A stretch of DNA of 33,825 nt, from assembly GCA_011056645.1 (NCBI GenBank), contig DSEL01000159.1, positions 1 to 33,825 on the forward strand, written 5' to 3'. The DNA comes from Candidatus Atribacteria bacterium (GTDB taxonomy: Bacteria > Atribacterota > Phoenicimicrobiia > Phoenicimicrobiales > Phoenicimicrobiaceae). Positions 24,417 through 33,004 of the stretch are shown piece by piece. The first letter of the stretch is position 1, and each line of letters begins with the position of its first letter. Both the position numbers and the translations under genes were made by a program. A model generated the notes under the pieces. It was not told the DNA's origin, did not search any database, and was given only the letters and a program-made list of their open reading frames with translations.

Positions 24417-25565
24417 ATGCTAAGGTTTCTTGATGCGGGAGAATCTCATGGCAAATGTTTGTTGGGAATAATAGAGGGCTTACCGGCAGGATTTTGCATA
24501 AACCAAGAAAAGATCAATATTAATCTGGCTAGGCGACAAGGAGGTTATGGTAGAGGAAATAGGATGAAGATTGAAAAGGATCGAGTTGAAATATTATCGG
24601 GATTAGTAGAAGGAAAGACCATAGGAAGCCCCCTTGGTCTATTGATAAAAAATAAAGACTGGGAAAATTGGCAAGACAAAAAAATTCCTTCTTTAAGCAT
24701 TCCCCGGCCAGGTCATGCAGATTTTGCCGGAGCAATAAAATATGGATTTAAAGATGTGAGGAAAGTCTTAGAGAGAGCCAGTGCTCGACAGACGGCTATG
24801 AGAGTAGCAATAGGTTCAATAGCACAACAATTTTTGGAAGAATTTAATTTAAATATTTATAGTTATACATTACAGATAGGTCAGATAAAAGCATCGAGGA
24901 CTACTACTTTTAATCCCAAGATTAGAGCTGAAATTGATAAATCACCTGTATATTGCATAGATGAGAAAGCATCAACCGGAATGTGCAGAGAAATTGACCG
25001 TACTCGGGAAACAGAAGATACTTTAGGGGGAGTATTTGAGGTAGTAGCCACCGGCGTTCCAATCGGTTTAGGAAGTTATGTCCAATGGGATAGACGTTTA
25101 GACGCTCATTTAGCTTCAGCTCTTATGAGTATTCCAGGAGTAAAGGCAGTAGAGATCGGTGAAGGAATAAAGATTTCAGGGGAAAAAGGTTCGGATGTTC
25201 ATGATGAAATTTTTACTAAGATAGAAACAAGAAAAAAATTCTGCCGCTATTACCGAAAGACTAATCGAGCTGGTGGCATTGAGGGCGGAGTGACCAATGG
25301 AGAAGAAGTTATAATTAGAGCTTATATTAAACCCATACCTACTTTGATTAATCCCCTTTATTCTGTTGATTTTTCCAGCAAAAAGGAAACAAAAGCATTA
25401 TATCAAAGATCTGATATCTGTATTGTCCCTGCGGCCAGTATAGTGGGAGAGGCAGTAACTGCTTGGGAAATAGCGATTGCTTTTTTAGAGAAATTTAGCA
25501 GTGATTCTTTAGGGGAAATAAAAGAGAATTATGAAAATTATAAGGAGCGACTCCAAGAGGTATGA
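24417..25565 (+). CDS. aroC: Chorismate synthase
   Basis: Converts EPSP to chorismate with reduced FMN as a catalytic cofactor. The 382 residues carry the three family signatures: GESHGKCLLGIIEGLPAG near the N-terminus, the central ERASARQTAMRVAIG (about residues 119-133), and RAGGIEGGVTNGE toward the C-terminus (about 280-292). Length matches the bacterial monofunctional type without a flavin reductase domain. AGGGAG lies upstream of the ATG, and its stop overlaps the aroK ATG by four bases. Confidence 0.96.
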   Translation: MLRFLDAGESHGKCLLGIIEGLPAGFCINQEKININLARRQGGYGRGNRMKIEKDRVEILSGLVEGKTIGSPLGLLIKNKDWENWQDKKIPSLSIPRPGHADFAGAIKYGFKDVRKVLERASARQTAMRVAIGSIAQQFLEEFNLNIYSYTLQIGQIKASRTTTFNPKIRAEIDKSPVYCIDEKASTGMCREIDRTRETEDTLGGVFEVVATGVPIGLGSYVQWDRRLDAHLASALMSIPGVKAVEIGEGIKISGEKGSDVHDEIFTKIETRKKFCRYYRKTNRAGGIEGGVTNGEEVIIRAYIKPIPTLINPLYSVDFSSKKETKALYQRSDICIVPAASIVGEAVTAWEIAIAFLEKFSSDSLGEIKENYENYKERLQEV

Positions 25566-26074
25566 GAAAAAATATCATTATTACCGGATTTATGGGAACC
25601 GGCAAGAGTGTTACAGCTAAAGAATTAGCTCAAAGATTAGAAATGGAATTTATAGATATGGACCGGGTAATTGAAGAACGCCAGGGGGCGAGCATCGCGG
25701 ATATTTTTGATAGATATGGGGAAAAATATTTTCGAGAACAAGAGAATATATTAGTAAGAGAACTTTCTCTACAAGAAAATTTAGTTATTGCTACTGGTGG
25801 AGGTACATTTCTTAATCTGGATAATATTAAAACAATGAATCAAGAGGGGAAGGTAATTTGTCTTTATGCTACCCCACAGGCTCTTTATAGTCGCTTAGAG
25901 AAAAAGAATAATCGTCCACTCATAAAAGGAGATAATCTTTTAAACAAAATAAATCATTTATTAGAAAGGAGAAAGAAAATATACGAAAGTTTCGATTATA
26001 AGATTAATACTTCTAATCTTAGCGTTCAGGAAGTCGTAGATAAAATAGTTACACTTTTGAAATTGGAAAGGTGA
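25562..26074 (+). CDS. aroK: Shikimate kinase
   Basis: Phosphorylates shikimate at O3 using ATP. A 170-residue NMP-kinase-fold protein: Walker A GFMGTGKS (Lys15), shikimate-binding DMDRVIEE (Asp34, Arg35) and YFREQE (Arg58), the Walker B-like ATGGGTF (about 77-83), and the lid with NRPLIKG. The ATGA overlap with aroC and a four-base gap to aroB fit tight co-translation. Confidence 0.95.
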   Translation: MRKNIIITGFMGTGKSVTAKELAQRLEMEFIDMDRVIEERQGASIADIFDRYGEKYFREQENILVRELSLQENLVIATGGGTFLNLDNIKTMNQEGKVICLYATPQALYSRLEKKNNRPLIKGDNLLNKINHLLERRKKIYESFDYKINTSNLSVQEVVDKIVTLLKLER

Positions 26075-26078
26075 ATAA

Positions 26079-27182
26079 GTGAAAGAAATAAAAGTAAAAA
26101 TTATAGAAGATAAAGAATATAGAGTAATTATAAAAAGAGGGATTCTCAGCAATTTAACTGATCATTTATCGGGAATAATAAAAAATAAAAAGGTTATTGT
26201 AATTACTAATCCTTTGGTACATGATCTATATGGAACTAAACTATTATCCGTTTTGAAAAAGGGTCAATTTAACTATGATTTAATAGAAATACCTGATGGA
26301 GAAAAATACAAGTCTCTATCTACCGCAAATTATCTCTATGATGAATTATTAAAAAAGAAAGTAGACCGAACCACAGCTCTTATTGCTTTGGGAGGAGGAG
26401 TAATAGGAGATTTAGTTGGATTCGTAGCTTCTACCTATATAAGAGGCCTACCTTTAGTACATATTCCTACTACTCTTTTATCTCAGGTAGATAGCAGTAT
26501 TGGGGGAAAAGTTGCAGTTGATCATCCTTTAGCTAAAAATATTATTGGGGGCTTTTATCAACCAAAGGCAGTTTATGCCGACCCTGAAGTTTTGCAGACC
26601 CTATCAGATAAGGAAATAAAAAATGGAATTGTAGAGGCTATAAAGATTGCAGTTATTAAATCTCCAACTTTCTTTAAATGGTTTGAAAGAAGTATTGATC
26701 AGCTATTTAAAAAAAGGGAAGACTTGCTATGTAAACTGGTTAAAGAAGCTGTTTCTCTAAAAGTAGAAATAGTTTTGCAAGATCCCTGGGAAAACGGGTT
26801 ACGCAAAATACTTAATTTTGGTCATAGTATTGGACATGCCCTGGAAGCAAGATCAGGATATCAAGGTTTAAGTCATGGTGAGGCAGTAGCTTTAGGTATG
26901 CTAATCGAGACTAAAATAGCTAGGAATAGAGGGATGTGTTCGGAAGAGTTTAAAGAAAAAATTAGTAAAATACTGTCATTTCTAGGAAAATACGAATCAA
27001 TATTTGAATATATTAAAAAAATAGACTACAAACAGTTCTGGGAAACCCTAACTTTAGATAAAAAAAACTATTCAGGCCATATGACATTTATTTTACCGAA
27101 AGATATAGGGAAAGTGTGTTTAATTGATAATATTACTAAAGAAGAAGTAATGAAAAGTATAGAAGAAATAAAAAAGGAGTGA
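26079..27182 (+). CDS. aroB: 3-Dehydroquinate synthase
   Basis: NAD- and metal-dependent cyclisation of DAHP to 3-dehydroquinate. The 367 residues show DGEKYKS and ALGGGVIGDLVGFVAST for NAD binding, HIPTTLLSQVDSSIGGK, and metal ligands Glu186 (GIVEAIK), His249 (FGHSIGHALE) and His266 (LSHGEAV), with the same spacing as E. coli 184/247/264. GTG 26079 follows GGAAAGGTGA. Its stop lies in the leader of aroQ. Confidence 0.95.
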   Translation: MKEIKVKIIEDKEYRVIIKRGILSNLTDHLSGIIKNKKVIVITNPLVHDLYGTKLLSVLKKGQFNYDLIEIPDGEKYKSLSTANYLYDELLKKKVDRTTALIALGGGVIGDLVGFVASTYIRGLPLVHIPTTLLSQVDSSIGGKVAVDHPLAKNIIGGFYQPKAVYADPEVLQTLSDKEIKNGIVEAIKIAVIKSPTFFKWFERSIDQLFKKREDLLCKLVKEAVSLKVEIVLQDPWENGLRKILNFGHSIGHALEARSGYQGLSHGEAVALGMLIETKIARNRGMCSEEFKEKISKILSFLGKYESIFEYIKKIDYKQFWETLTLDKKNYSGHMTFILPKDIGKVCLIDNITKEEVMKSIEEIKKE

Positions 27183-27187
27183 AGATT

Positions 27188-27640
27188 ATGTTAAAGATAG
27201 GAATAATTAATGGACCAAATTTGAATATGCTGGGAAAAAGGGATCAAAAAATTTACGGAAATTTAACCTTAGAAGAAATGAATCATAAAATTGAATCCTT
27301 TGCCAAAGAGGAAGATATTGAACTAACAATAAAACAGTCAAATTCTGAGGGAGAGATTATTGATTCTATTCAGTATTTTTCTTCCCAAGTAGATGGTTTA
27401 ATTATTAATCCGGCAGCTTATACCCATTATAGTTATGCGATTGCCGATGCTCTTAGAGACTGTTCGATTCCCACAATTGAAGTTCATCTTTCTGATATAT
27501 TTTCTCGAGAAGACTTTCGGAGGAAATCAGTTACAGCTTCTGCTTGCACGGAACAGATTGCTGGATTTGGATATCAGAGTTATATTCTTGCGATATATGC
27601 TCTTAAGGATTTAGTAAAGAACAAACAAGGAAAAAAATAA
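27188..27640 (+). CDS. aroQ: 3-Dehydroquinate dehydratase, type II
   Basis: Dehydrates 3-dehydroquinate to 3-dehydroshikimate by the dodecameric type II mechanism. ATG 27188 is preferred over GTG 27179, since AAGGAG (27174-27179) is eight bases upstream and the protein then begins MLKIGIINGPNLNMLG as the family does (150 residues). The catalytic Tyr is in KIYGN (Tyr23); further motifs are INPAAYTHYSYAIADAL and EVHLSDIFSREDFRRKS. It completes the set of seven shikimate enzymes in the operon. Confidence 0.95.
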   Translation: MLKIGIINGPNLNMLGKRDQKIYGNLTLEEMNHKIESFAKEEDIELTIKQSNSEGEIIDSIQYFSSQVDGLIINPAAYTHYSYAIADALRDCSIPTIEVHLSDIFSREDFRRKSVTASACTEQIAGFGYQSYILAIYALKDLVKNKQGKK

Positions 27641-27757
27641 ATAAAAAATATTAGTTTATAATTTTGAAATGCCTTAATGACAAAATAATCTCTATATCAA
27701 ATGTCTAAGCTCGATTTATCAAACCCTAAATATTCTCTATAGAAAGGAGAAAACAAA
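27641..27757. other. 117-base gap inside the aromatic operon
   Basis: The only sizeable gap after aroH in the operon. It contains GATTTATCAAACCCT (27713-27727), an exact 15-base match to 271-285. No promoter or terminator is evident. AAAGGAG precedes the tyrA ATG. Confidence 0.4.
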
Positions 27758-28630
27758 ATGGAAGAAGAAAGTGACTTTAATATTCACATGATAAGTATTA
27801 TTGGTGTAGGCCTAATCGGTGGATCATTGGGATTGGCTTTAAAAAAAAAGAAGCCGAATTTCAAAATTATGGGAATAGATAAACCAGGAATAATCGATAG
27901 AGCACTTGCCCGAGGCGCTATTGATGAAGGGGCAATCAATCTCGAAGAAGGATTAAAAAAAGCAGATGTAGTAATTTTATCCACTCCAGTAAAAACAATT
28001 TTAGACTTATTGACCCAAATTAATCCCTTTCTTAAGAGAGGATGTCTGGTAACTGATACAGGCAGTACCAAAAGACAAGTAGTAGAAAAAGCTACTGAAG
28101 TATTATCTAAAGATGTTTTCTTTATTGGTGGACACCCCATGGCCGGCTCTGAAAAATATAGTATAGAGGAAGCTAATTCTCAACTCTTTAATGATAAAAC
28201 CTATATCTTAACTCCTACGAATAAAAATAATTTAATTGCGCAGAAGAGAATGTTTTTATTGATCAAAACGATCGGTGCAAAAAAATTAATATTAGATCCT
28301 CAAGAACATGACAAAATTATCGCTGCAATAAGTCATTTACCTCAAATTTTAGCAGTTTCTCTCACCAACATGATAAGCAAGCTTATTCAAGAAGAAAATG
28401 ACCAACATTATTTTAAAGTAATAGGAGGAGGGTTTAAAGATATGACTAGAATAGCTTCTAGTCCTTACAAAATGTGGGAGGATATTTGTCAAACCAATAA
28501 AGAAAATATTTTAAGTTCTATACAGGAATTTAGAAATTATCTTGAAGCAATAGAAGAAAAACTCAAAAATGATCCAGGCAGTTTGAAAGAAGAATTCCAA
28601 AAAGCAAGCAAGTTAAGAGAAACTCTTTAA
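27758..28630 (+). CDS. tyrA: Prephenate dehydrogenase
   Basis: NAD(P)-dependent oxidative decarboxylation of prephenate to 4-hydroxyphenylpyruvate, the committed step to tyrosine. The 290 residues have an N-terminal Rossmann domain (ISIIGVGLIGGSLG, Gly16-x-Gly18-x-x-Gly21; DKPG ends the second strand), then GGHPMAGSEK and ISHLPQILA in the catalytic helical region and GGFKDMTRIASS. No ACT domain follows, so feedback inhibition would not be through ACT; the attenuator may supply the tyrosine control. As last gene of the operon it ties tyrosine synthesis to the Tyr-rich leader. Confidence 0.94.
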   Translation: MEEESDFNIHMISIIGVGLIGGSLGLALKKKKPNFKIMGIDKPGIIDRALARGAIDEGAINLEEGLKKADVVILSTPVKTILDLLTQINPFLKRGCLVTDTGSTKRQVVEKATEVLSKDVFFIGGHPMAGSEKYSIEEANSQLFNDKTYILTPTNKNNLIAQKRMFLLIKTIGAKKLILDPQEHDKIIAAISHLPQILAVSLTNMISKLIQEENDQHYFKVIGGGFKDMTRIASSPYKMWEDICQTNKENILSSIQEFRNYLEAIEEKLKNDPGSLKEEFQKASKLRETL

Positions 28631-28672
28631 ATTAAAAATTTTCTACCTACCAAAAATCTACCTAATAACTTT

Positions 28673-28702
28673 TTGACAAGGATATTATATTTATGTTAAA
28701 AT
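28673..28702 (+). promoter_or_regulatory. Promoter of the GntR-led cluster
   Basis: A perfect TTGACA (28673-28678), 18-base spacer, TAAAAT (28697-28702) with TG at 28694-28695 (extended -10). It separates this cluster from the aromatic operon. Confidence 0.75.
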
Positions 28703-28714
28703 ATAAAAAAGTGA

Positions 28715-28729
28715 TATATCAATGATATA
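28715..28729. promoter_or_regulatory. Candidate GntR operator palindrome
   Basis: TATATCA-A-TGATATA is a perfect 7-1-7 palindrome just after the predicted transcription start (about 28709). The overlapping TGATATATCA (28712-28721) is itself a palindrome. Its position would let a repressor block the promoter; binding by the adjacent GntR protein is inferred. Confidence 0.5.
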
Positions 28730-28755
28730 ACTATGTTATTACAAGAAAATATTAT

Positions 28756-29415
28756 TTGAACGAGGTGAGAGAAATAGAGAAAGAATTTCTAAGTGAAAAG
28801 GCATATAGATTAATTAAGAATAAAGTTAGCGTTTCTAACGATCAACATATTAGCATAAGAAAAATATCTAAAGAATTTAATATAGGATATTCCCCAATAA
28901 GAGAAGCATGTCAACGTTTGCATCGAGAAGGATTACTAGAAGGCTTAGCGGGAGTAGGTTATTTCATTCCCCAAATGGAAATGAAAAGTATTATTGAAAT
29001 ATTTGAAGTCCGTAAAATTTTAGAAAAACATGTTTTTAAAGAAATTTTTGACTCCTTAACCGACGAACATTTAACCGCTCTTTCAGATTATACTGCAAAA
29101 GAAATTATTTCTCTAAAACAAAAAGATATTAAAGGTTTTCATAAATATGATAAAAAATATCATATGTTATTTTTTGAAATATACAATAATTCAGTTTTAC
29201 TAAATCTAATGAAAAATGTTATGGATAAATATTTTATTTGTTCTTATAAAACTTTTAATAGTATTCGCAAAAAAGGAAACGTTGATGCGATTGAAGAACA
29301 CGAGAGCATCATTAATTATATAAAACAGAAAAACAAACAAAAAGCAGTTTTAGAATTAACAAGACACATTCGTAATAGTGAAGAAAGAATAAAAAAGGGA
29401 TATTACCATCGGTAA
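28756..29415 (+). CDS. GntR-family regulator, FCD subfamily
   Basis: Ligand-responsive transcription factor: an N-terminal winged helix (about residues 9-75; ISIRKISKEFNIGYSPIREACQRLHREGLLE) and a C-terminal all-helical FCD domain (about 80-215). FCD metal/ligand residues are visible as Asp-x3-His (YDKKYH), EEHESI and TRHIRN, so a metal-assisted carboxylate effector is plausible. The start is unclear: TTG 28756 lacks a Shine-Dalgarno; GAGGTGAG (28762-28769) would better serve a start near 28774, but only ATA is there in frame; GTG 28765 is a further choice. It probably represses the downstream genes and itself. Confidence 0.85.
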   Translation: MNEVREIEKEFLSEKAYRLIKNKVSVSNDQHISIRKISKEFNIGYSPIREACQRLHREGLLEGLAGVGYFIPQMEMKSIIEIFEVRKILEKHVFKEIFDSLTDEHLTALSDYTAKEIISLKQKDIKGFHKYDKKYHMLFFEIYNNSVLLNLMKNVMDKYFICSYKTFNSIRKKGNVDAIEEHESIINYIKQKNKQKAVLELTRHIRNSEERIKKGYYHR

Positions 29416-29503
29416 TAGAAAATTTCTTTACTATTATTTGATACTAATTATAGAGTAAATAATCCTATGAAATTTCAAATCTATATCAAAGGAGATGTGC
29501 TAA

Positions 29504-30175
29504 ATGATACATGTGATAACTAAAATAAAAAGACCACCAAAAGATTTAGTTGAACAGTTTAAATCAATTGCTGTTGCAACAGTTTATGAAGCTTCGAGTA
29601 GAAAAGGATTTATAAACCCTAAAATTAAGCCGATATTTAGAGGGATGAAATTGTGCGGTCCGGCCTTTACAGTCCAAACTGCTCCAGGAGACAACATAAT
29701 GTTACACAAAGCTTTAGAAAAAGCACAAGAAGGAGATATTATAGTAGCAACAGTTGGTGATGAGTATGAATATGGATATTGGGGCGATTTAATGGCTATT
29801 CAAGCTAAAACAAAAAAAATAGGTGGGTTAGCAATTGACGGGTGTGTTAGAGATTCTGAGGAGATTATCGAAATGGGATTTCCCATATTTTCTAGAGGGG
29901 TAGCTATCCGAGGAACAGTAAAAGCATCTTTGGGACTTATAAATTACCCAATAAATTTTGGTGGAACAACAGTTAATCCTGGAGATCTCATTTTGGGCGA
30001 TGATGATGGAATGGTTTGTGTTAAACTTCAGGATTGCATCGAAATATTAGCTAAATCTAAAGAAAGGGTACAAAAAGAAGAAGTAAAAGCAAAAGCTCTT
30101 ATGAGTGGAATAAGTAGTGTAGAGTATAACCGTTTAGATAAAATTTTCGAATCTTTGAATTTAAGAGAGGAATAG
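29504..30175 (+). CDS. RraA-like protein, aldolase/decarboxylase family
   Basis: A 223-residue member of the RraA/HMG-aldolase family, often mislabelled 'demethylmenaquinone methyltransferase'. Enzymes of this family cleave 4-hydroxy-4-methyl-2-oxoglutarate-type compounds or decarboxylate oxaloacetate with Mg2+. Signature residues are present: GDNIMLHKAL, EYGYWGDLMAIQAK and GGLAIDGCVRD (residues 107-117, with Arg116 and Asp117), so it is likely an enzyme rather than an RNase E regulator. AAAGGAG precedes ATG 29504. The next gene starts seven bases after its stop. The substrate is unknown; a branched hydroxy-oxo acid would fit the neighbours. Confidence 0.82.
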   Translation: MIHVITKIKRPPKDLVEQFKSIAVATVYEASSRKGFINPKIKPIFRGMKLCGPAFTVQTAPGDNIMLHKALEKAQEGDIIVATVGDEYEYGYWGDLMAIQAKTKKIGGLAIDGCVRDSEEIIEMGFPIFSRGVAIRGTVKASLGLINYPINFGGTTVNPGDLILGDDDGMVCVKLQDCIEILAKSKERVQKEEVKAKALMSGISSVEYNRLDKIFESLNLREE

Positions 30176-30182
30176 TGCTGTC

Positions 30183-31217
30183 ATGATCACTGAAAAAGAA
30201 TTGAAAAAAATTGCAACGGAAATATTAAAACTTTACGGAGAAAACGAAAATAGTGCATCATTAGCTGCTGATTGCTTGGTTAAGGCTGACATGCGGGGAA
30301 TTTTTACCCATGGCACTTATCTATTAATTCCTATGCATGATAGAATCAAAGCCGGTATGTTACAAATTCCCACAAAAACCTCTTTAGTAAAAGACAATGA
30401 CGCAGCTTCAATAATTGATGGTGGAAATGGATTAGGACAATTAGTAGCAAGACAGGCAATGGAAATAAGTATTAAAAAAGCAAAAAAATTTGGAGTTGCA
30501 ACCACCTTAGTGAAAAATACTAATAATATCAGTTTTTTAGGTTATTATACTGATTTAGCCTCTCAAAAAGGGATGATTGGAGCAGTTGGTTGCAATGCAG
30601 CTCCTTCAATGGCACCATGGGGTAGTACTGAAGCTTTTATCGGCACAAGTCCTTTTTCGGTTTCCATACCTGCCAAAAATGAAAGGCCAATTATTTTAGA
30701 TATGTCATCAAGTATTGTTGCTCGTGGAAAAATTAGAAAAGCTTCACGAAACAAAGAACAAATTCCTTTAGGATGGGCAATTGATCAGGAAGGTAATCCC
30801 ACCACAGATCCGAATGAGGCATTAAAAGGGACACTTCTTCCCATTGCAGGTCCTAAAGGTTCAGCGCTGGCTATTGTTATCGATATTGTTACTGGCATGC
30901 TGTCAGGATCAAAATATGGAACGGATGTGAAAACATTTCATAAATTAGAAGGACCAACTGGTGTTGGAGTGTTTTGCATAGCTATTGATATTAGCCACTT
31001 CATTGAGTTAGATACATTTTATTCTAAAATTGATGATTATATTCGTTCTATCAAGAATTTAAAAAAAACAAAAGATACCTCAGAAATCTATTTACCTGGA
31101 GAAATAGAATTTCTAAGAGAAGAAAAAGCTCAAAAAGAAGGGATCGAATTTAGTTCCCAAACGATGAATAAGTTAAATGATATCTTGGTCAAATTAGGCA
31201 GTAATTTGAGGTTATAA
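30183..31217 (+). CDS. Ldh2/malate dehydrogenase-family oxidoreductase
   Basis: NAD(P)-dependent dehydrogenase of the L-sulfolactate/malate/ureidoglycolate (Ldh2) family, which oxidises 2-hydroxy acids or reduces 2-oxo acids. The 344 residues show FTHGTYLL with catalytic His43, IIDGGNGLGQLVARQAM, NAAPSMAPWGSTEAFIGTSPFSV and LDMSSSIVARGKI. Two usual motifs are altered: the family NSNHFG is KNTNNIS (His replaced by Asn115) and GTNP is GTSP, suggesting an unusual substrate. It sits between an RraA-like enzyme and an AOR-family enzyme, in a likely acid-degradation pathway. Confidence 0.85.
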   Translation: MITEKELKKIATEILKLYGENENSASLAADCLVKADMRGIFTHGTYLLIPMHDRIKAGMLQIPTKTSLVKDNDAASIIDGGNGLGQLVARQAMEISIKKAKKFGVATTLVKNTNNISFLGYYTDLASQKGMIGAVGCNAAPSMAPWGSTEAFIGTSPFSVSIPAKNERPIILDMSSSIVARGKIRKASRNKEQIPLGWAIDQEGNPTTDPNEALKGTLLPIAGPKGSALAIVIDIVTGMLSGSKYGTDVKTFHKLEGPTGVGVFCIAIDISHFIELDTFYSKIDDYIRSIKNLKKTKDTSEIYLPGEIEFLREEKAQKEGIEFSSQTMNKLNDILVKLGSNLRL

Positions 31218-31237
31218 AATAAAAAGGGGCATAATCG

Positions 31238-32968
31238 ATGAAATGGATAATGAGAGTAAATATGCGAAATGGAAAAATTGAAAAATGCAAAGTTACGTCC
31301 GAAGAAGAACACTGGGGTGGTCGCTTATTAATCTCCAAGTTACTCTTAAGAGAAGCGCCTCCTACTTGTGAATCACTGGGTCGTTACAATAAATTAATAT
31401 TTTCCTCAGGTCTGATTGCTGATACAGCAATCACTACTACTGGTCAACTTTCTATTGGAGGCAAGAGTCCTTTGACAGGTGGAGTTAAAGAGAGTAATGT
31501 CGGAGGGTCTGCAGGTAAGAAAATCGCCAATTTAGGTATCAAGGCTTTAGTGATCGAAGATACCCCAAAGGAGATCTTAACTCAGTGCTTGCTTCTATCT
31601 TCTAACAAAGCTGAGATCATTAATATACCTGAACTAAAGCATAAAACTGTCGGAGATACCATTAAGATCATCAGAAAAAAATTTGGATCAAGCGTTGGTA
31701 TTATCAGTATCGGACCAGCGGGGGAGATGAAGCTTTATGGTTCAGGGATTGCGGTTACCGATGACAAAGATATTCAACTTAGATATGCTGCTAGAGGTGG
31801 CCTTGGGGCATTGATGGGCTCTAAAGGATTAAAGGCTATTATTATTGATGATACCAAGACTGAAAAACCTGAGTATTTTGATTCAGGCTTGTTAAAAAAG
31901 ACGGGAAAAGAAATAATCCAGTTTTTAAAGAAAGACCCCAAAACTGAGAATAGACATATGTATGGAACCCCCGCTATTACGCAAATGGCCAATGAGCTTG
32001 GCTTATTACCTACCAGAAATTTTTCTTCTGGAAATTTTGAAGACATTCAAAATATTAACGGCGAGAGAGTAAGAGAGGTTATTTTAAAACGTGATGGTGA
32101 AGGTCGTGCTGGTCATTTTTGTGTCACTGGATGTGCCATAAAGTGCTGTAATGTGTTTCCAGATGTAAAAGGGAGAAAGATTGTATCTTCAATCCAATAT
32201 GAGAATATAGTTCTTTTAGGTCCAAATTGTGGTATCGGTGACCTGGATGATATAGCGGAAATGAATAATTTATGTAATCAAGTTGGTGTAGATGCAATAG
32301 AAACAGGAGCCGCTTTAGGTGTTTTAATGGAAGCAGGAGAGATTGAATTTGGAGATGCCGAAGCAGCAAAGGATGTGATACGTCAGATCGGAAAAGGCTC
32401 TTATCTTGGCCGTATTATAGGAAACGGAGTAAGTCTGACCGGTCAAGTTTTTGGAGTAAGAAGAATTCCCGCGATAAAAGGGCAAGCCATACCTGCTTAT
32501 GACCCAAGAGCTTTAAAAGGTAATGGCGTAACTTACTTTACCTCACCAATGGGAGCAGATCATACAGCCGGAAATACTTTTGGATCTGCTGGGAAAATTA
32601 ATCCCTTAAGTGGTACGGGGCAAATAGAAGATTCAATGAAATTACAATTACGAGTAGCACTTTTAGATACACTTGGGCTTTGTTTATTTGTAAGACCTCC
32701 ATTTGTAAAGCACCCTGAATTTTATATATCTCTTTTAAAAGGTAGATATGGATGGGAATTGGAATTAAAAGATATCAAAAAAATTGCCGAAGATGTATTA
32801 CAAACAGAAAGAGAGTTTAATAGAAAAGCAGGTGTCTCTGAAGAATTTTGGTCTTTTCCTGAATTTATGAAAGAGGAACCTTTACCCCCGAATAACACTG
32901 TATTTGATATATCTCAAGAAAAAATGAAAAGAATATGGGATGTTAAAATTCCAATTGATGAATTTTAA
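31238..32968 (+). CDS. Aldehyde:ferredoxin oxidoreductase family protein
   Basis: Tungsten/molybdenum-bis-pterin enzyme of the AOR family, normally oxidising aldehydes to acids with ferredoxin. The 576 residues have the N-terminal domain (LLISKLLLREAPP, GQLSIGGKSPLTGG, AARGGLGALMGSKGLKAI) and the two helical domains. Cluster ligand candidates are Cys295, Cys299, Cys303/Cys304 (FCVTGCAIKCC) and Cys482 (LGLCLF). The first spacing is C-x3-C rather than the C-x2-C of archaeal AOR, a variant I associate with poorly characterised bacterial subfamilies. DPRALKGNGVTYFTSPMGADHTAGN matches the pterin/substrate region. No ferredoxin or AorB-type gene is adjacent. Confidence 0.88.
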   Translation: MKWIMRVNMRNGKIEKCKVTSEEEHWGGRLLISKLLLREAPPTCESLGRYNKLIFSSGLIADTAITTTGQLSIGGKSPLTGGVKESNVGGSAGKKIANLGIKALVIEDTPKEILTQCLLLSSNKAEIINIPELKHKTVGDTIKIIRKKFGSSVGIISIGPAGEMKLYGSGIAVTDDKDIQLRYAARGGLGALMGSKGLKAIIIDDTKTEKPEYFDSGLLKKTGKEIIQFLKKDPKTENRHMYGTPAITQMANELGLLPTRNFSSGNFEDIQNINGERVREVILKRDGEGRAGHFCVTGCAIKCCNVFPDVKGRKIVSSIQYENIVLLGPNCGIGDLDDIAEMNNLCNQVGVDAIETGAALGVLMEAGEIEFGDAEAAKDVIRQIGKGSYLGRIIGNGVSLTGQVFGVRRIPAIKGQAIPAYDPRALKGNGVTYFTSPMGADHTAGNTFGSAGKINPLSGTGQIEDSMKLQLRVALLDTLGLCLFVRPPFVKHPEFYISLLKGRYGWELELKDIKKIAEDVLQTEREFNRKAGVSEEFWSFPEFMKEEPLPPNNTVFDISQEKMKRIWDVKIPIDEF

Positions 32969-33004
32969 AAAATATTTGAAAAAAGAAGTGAAAGGAGTTT
33001 TATA

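Noticed and set aside
27784-28140. 118-codon frame on the - strand inside tyrA
   Set aside because: It mirrors the tyrA reading frame, has no Shine-Dalgarno or family features, and the + strand frame is clearly prephenate dehydrogenase.
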